Shown: positions 6,038 to 7,743 of the stretch, piece after piece
Layout: every line of letters starts with the position of its first letter
Position numbering within the stretch: position 1 is the first letter of the stretch
Assembly (NCBI GenBank): GCA_024635885.1
Contig: JAGXIA010000037.1
Coordinates: 1-7,743 of the forward strand
Length of the DNA: 7,743 nucleotides
Reading direction: 5' to 3'
From: Helicobacteraceae bacterium
Lineage (GTDB): Bacteria; Campylobacterota; Campylobacteria; Campylobacterales; Sulfurimonadaceae
Notes under the pieces: model-generated
The model's input: the letters and a program-made list of their open reading frames with translations, nothing else
What the model was told of the DNA's origin: nothing
Database searches by the model: none
Made by a program: the position numbers and the translations under genes

Positions 6038-6658
6038 ATGGCAAAAGATATAAAAAAAGCAATATATAATGAAAAAATTCCGGCAGGTGTGCCATGGTCT
6101 TATGTAGTAAAGAAGGGTCAAACACTTCGTATAGTCGATTTAGAGGGATGTCAAGCTGTCGATACACTTTTTTATAATGCAAACGACCATGAAGAACGTT
6201 ACAGTGCTACAGATACCGTTCGTGAACAAGGCAGTATTTTTGTTACTACAGGAACAGAGCTTATCTCCAGTGATGATAATGTGATGATGATAATCACTGA
6301 AGACACATGTGGAAATCATGACACTCTTGGCGGTCACTGTAGTGCTGAGAGCAATACTGTTCGTTTCGGACATGACAAAAAATATATGCATAGCTGTCGA
6401 GACAACTATTTATATGAAATCGGTGAGCTTGAAATGGATCCAAGAGACTTGACAAACAACATAAACTTTTTTATGAATGTTCCGGTTGAAGAGGATGGAC
6501 ATTTGGCTATTGTAGACGGTATTTCTAAACCAGGTGATTACGTTGAGATGAAGGCTGAAATGGACACTTTAGTTTTAATATCTAATTGTCCCCAGTTAAA
6601 TAATCCTTGTAATGCTTTTAACCCTACTCCTGCTCAGATGATAATCTGGGACACATAA
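6038..6658 (+). CDS. cgdB: Carboxyguanidine deiminase subunit (DUF1989; 'urea amidolyase-associated protein 2' type), metal-ligand set present
   Basis: A 206-residue protein starting at the ATG at 6038, chosen because AAGGAG at 6026-6031 lies six bases upstream. The upstream in-frame ATG at 5993 lies inside the previous gene, has no ribosome site and adds 15 residues without family character. Likely metal ligands cluster in TEDTCGNHDTLGGHCS (Cys91, His94, His100, Cys101), with further cysteines at 120 (HSCRDN), 184 (SNCPQ) and 191 (NNPCNAFNP). DUF1989 proteins are known to bind zinc with such residues; which of these serve is inference. With its paralogue upstream it should convert carboxyguanidine to allophanate in the cytoplasm. 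Its ribosome site overlaps the stop codon of the preceding gene, fitting equal production of two subunits. Confidence 0.88.
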   Translation: MAKDIKKAIYNEKIPAGVPWSYVVKKGQTLRIVDLEGCQAVDTLFYNANDHEERYSATDTVREQGSIFVTTGTELISSDDNVMMIITEDTCGNHDTLGGHCSAESNTVRFGHDKKYMHSCRDNYLYEIGELEMDPRDLTNNINFFMNVPVEEDGHLAIVDGISKPGDYVEMKAEMDTLVLISNCPQLNNPCNAFNPTPAQMIIWDT

Positions 6659-6676
6659 GTAGAGAAAGTAACTATT

Positions 6677-7459
6677 ATGACTCAAGTAAAAAAGTTTTGG
6701 CCTATTCTCATAGGTACACATCGTTATGAAAAGACACTTTCAACCCGAAATCAAGGCAAGGGTGTCATTATTGATGCACCAATCTTGGCTTATCTCATTG
6801 AAACTTCTAACGGGCGTATACTTTATGATGTGGGATGTGACTACAATAAAATTGCAAATGCAGTAAAGCGTAAGCACTTTTATGAACATGACGGTTTTCC
6901 TTTTGGACCGCCTCAAATGAGTGAAGAACAACGTCTACCAAACCGTTTAGCTGAGTTGGGACTGCAAAAAGAGGATGTAGATATTATTTTTTGTTCCCAT
7001 CTTCATTTTGATCATGCAGGAGGTCTGTGTGAGATGTGCCATGCAGAAGTACATGTACAGAAAAAAGAACTTGAAGCAGCGAAGGCTTTGGCTGATGAGG
7101 CCTACTTTTTAGAAGACTTCGACTGCCCTATCAACTGGCGAATTTTTGAGGGTGAATATAACCTTACAACTGGTGTTCGTGCCATTGAAACACCGGGACA
7201 TACCGCAGGACATATGTCTATGTTAATAGAATTGCCAAAGGGCAAACCTATTTTACTTGCCGGAGATGCAGCAGACCTGAGTGAAAATCTTGAAAAAGAG
7301 ATTGCTCCAGGACTGTGCTGGCAGGATAATGAAGAGATGGCTATAGAGAGTATCCGTAAGCTTAAAAATATTTCTCTTGAGACTGGAGCCGAAATATGGC
7401 CGAATCATGATATGAAATATTTTAAATCTAAAAACTGCTTTCCCGAGTTTATTTGCTAA
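6677..7459 (+). CDS. Metallo-beta-lactamase-fold hydrolase (lactonase-like) of unknown role in the guanidine operon
   Basis: A 260-residue cytoplasmic protein (no signal peptide) of the metallo-beta-lactamase superfamily, closest in layout to AttM/AiiA-type N-acyl-homoserine lactonases. The complete two-metal set is visible: HLHFDH (His108, His110, Asp112, His113), His175 in TPGHTAGH, Asp197 in LAGDAAD and His244 in PNHD. The long N-terminal stretch before the motif, with FPFGPPQMSEEQRLPNRL at 74-91, resembles the lid region of lactonases. It follows the deiminase gene by 18 bases with a poor ribosome site and precedes the carboxylase gene, so it is almost surely part of the operon. No established step of guanidine breakdown needs such an enzyme. 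It could act on a side product, a cyclic or acylated guanidine compound, or a damaged intermediate. A quorum-quenching role is not supported by context. The fold is certain; the substrate is unknown. Confidence 0.85.
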   Translation: MTQVKKFWPILIGTHRYEKTLSTRNQGKGVIIDAPILAYLIETSNGRILYDVGCDYNKIANAVKRKHFYEHDGFPFGPPQMSEEQRLPNRLAELGLQKEDVDIIFCSHLHFDHAGGLCEMCHAEVHVQKKELEAAKALADEAYFLEDFDCPINWRIFEGEYNLTTGVRAIETPGHTAGHMSMLIELPKGKPILLAGDAADLSENLEKEIAPGLCWQDNEEMAIESIRKLKNISLETGAEIWPNHDMKYFKSKNCFPEFIC

Positions 7460-7482
7460 GAGCCAAAGAAAGCTTTTTTTTT
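7458..7482 (+). terminator. Weak terminator-like element before the carboxylase gene
   Basis: AAGAGC (7458-7463) can pair with GCTTTT (7472-7477, one G-U), and the T-run continues to 7482, nine T in all. The stem is weak, so it could attenuate rather than stop transcription. The T-run is also the only nearby tract able to pair with the A-rich start region of the next gene (7547-7552). Confidence 0.35.
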
Positions 7483-7483
7483 G

Positions 7484-7527
7484 TTTTGCAAGACGACTTG
7501 TAAAATGTAAACACTCGGGACGGCCCG
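7484..7527 (+). promoter_or_regulatory. Guanidine-II (mini-ykkC) riboswitch upstream of the carboxylase gene
   Basis: There are two consecutive hairpins with the diagnostic ACGR loops closed by G-C. Hairpin 1: TTTTGCAAG (7484-7492), loop ACGA (7493-7496), CTTGTAAAA (7497-7505), 9 bp with one G-U. Hairpin 2: CGGG (7516-7519), loop ACGG (7520-7523), CCCG (7524-7527). The linker is 10 nt. A ribosome site AAGGA at 7541-7545 follows, then ATG at 7552. The paired GACGRC hairpins just before a start codon match the mini-ykkC class, in which guanidinium binding joins the two loops and raises translation. No clear anti-ribosome-site strand is seen. Confidence 0.88.
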
Positions 7528-7551
7528 TAAACTAAAATCTAAGGATAAAAA

Positions 7552-7743
7552 ATGTTTACCAAAGTATTAATAGCTAATCGTGGAGAGATTGCTTGTCGCG
7601 TTATTCGCACACTTAAAAAAATGGGCATTAAATCAGTAGTAGTTTATACTGCAGCCGACACTGATTCACTTCATGTAAGCCTCGCGAACGAAGCTCATTA
7701 TATTGGTCACGGTCTTGCCAGTGAGAGCTATCTTGATACAAAA
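7552..7743 (+). CDS. Guanidine carboxylase (urea carboxylase family), N-terminal fragment of the biotin-carboxylase domain
   Basis: The first 64 residues of an ATP- and biotin-dependent carboxylase, open to the window end. MFTKVLIANRGEIACRVIR followed by VVVYTAADTDSLHV and the ESYL segment is the pre-ATP-grasp N-domain of the biotin carboxylase superfamily. SLHV and the close match to urea-carboxylase N-termini favour that branch over acetyl-CoA or pyruvate carboxylase, but 64 residues cannot prove it. The gene context (deiminase pair, transporter, guanidine riboswitches) points to carboxylation of guanidine with bicarbonate to carboxyguanidine. AAGGA at 7541-7545 is the ribosome site, six bases before the ATG. 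The full enzyme of this family is usually about 1,200 residues, with carboxyltransferase and biotin-carrier domains downstream; whether an allophanate hydrolase follows or is fused cannot be seen here. Confidence 0.88.
   Translation, partial: MFTKVLIANRGEIACRVIRTLKKMGIKSVVVYTAADTDSLHVSLANEAHYIGHGLASESYLDTK

Noticed and set aside
6677..7459. Quorum-quenching N-acyl-homoserine lactonase
   Set aside because: The motif match is superfamily-wide, and the gene sits inside a guanidine-assimilation operon with no quorum-sensing gene nearby.
1..7743. CRISPR arrays, insertion sequences, tRNA or rRNA genes
   Set aside because: No spaced direct repeats, transposase frames, terminal repeats or RNA-gene cores were seen on either strand.

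Overview
The window most likely comes from a member of the Campylobacterota (Sulfurimonas-like). The evidence is low G+C, TATAAT-type -10 boxes without clear -35 boxes, a GlmU tail and a small major-porin-like protein that look typical of that phylum, and dense gene packing. The exact genus is inference.

Layout, all genes on the + strand: (1) 1-441, the C-terminal acyltransferase part of GlmU, cut by the window edge. (2) 442-1011, an AT-rich gap with no gene. It holds four inverted repeats, candidate promoters, and a guanidine-I (ykkC) riboswitch at about 879-983. (3) 1012-2205, an outer-membrane porin directly behind that riboswitch. (4) 2206-2619, a 13-bp hairpin, a strong intrinsic terminator, a candidate promoter and a second guanidine-I riboswitch at about 2484-2591. 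(5) 2620-7459, a tight operon: periplasmic binding protein, ABC permease, ABC ATPase, two paralogous DUF1989-type proteins (the two carboxyguanidine deiminase subunits, formerly 'urea carboxylase-associated proteins'), and a metallo-beta-lactamase-fold hydrolase. (6) 7460-7551, a short gap with a weak terminator-like element and two hairpins with ACGA and ACGG loops, the signature of a guanidine-II (mini-ykkC) riboswitch. (7) 7552 to the window end, the biotin-carboxylase N-terminus of a urea-carboxylase-type enzyme, read here as guanidine carboxylase.

Together this is a guanidine uptake and assimilation locus. The porin would admit guanidinium through the outer membrane and the ABC system would carry it across the inner membrane. 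The carboxylase would make carboxyguanidine, and the deiminase pair would release ammonia to give allophanate. An allophanate hydrolase, not seen here, would be expected downstream. The striking points are three guanidine riboswitches of two unrelated classes within about 6.7 kb, a porin placed under guanidine-I control, and an uncharacterised metallo-hydrolase embedded between the deiminase and carboxylase genes.
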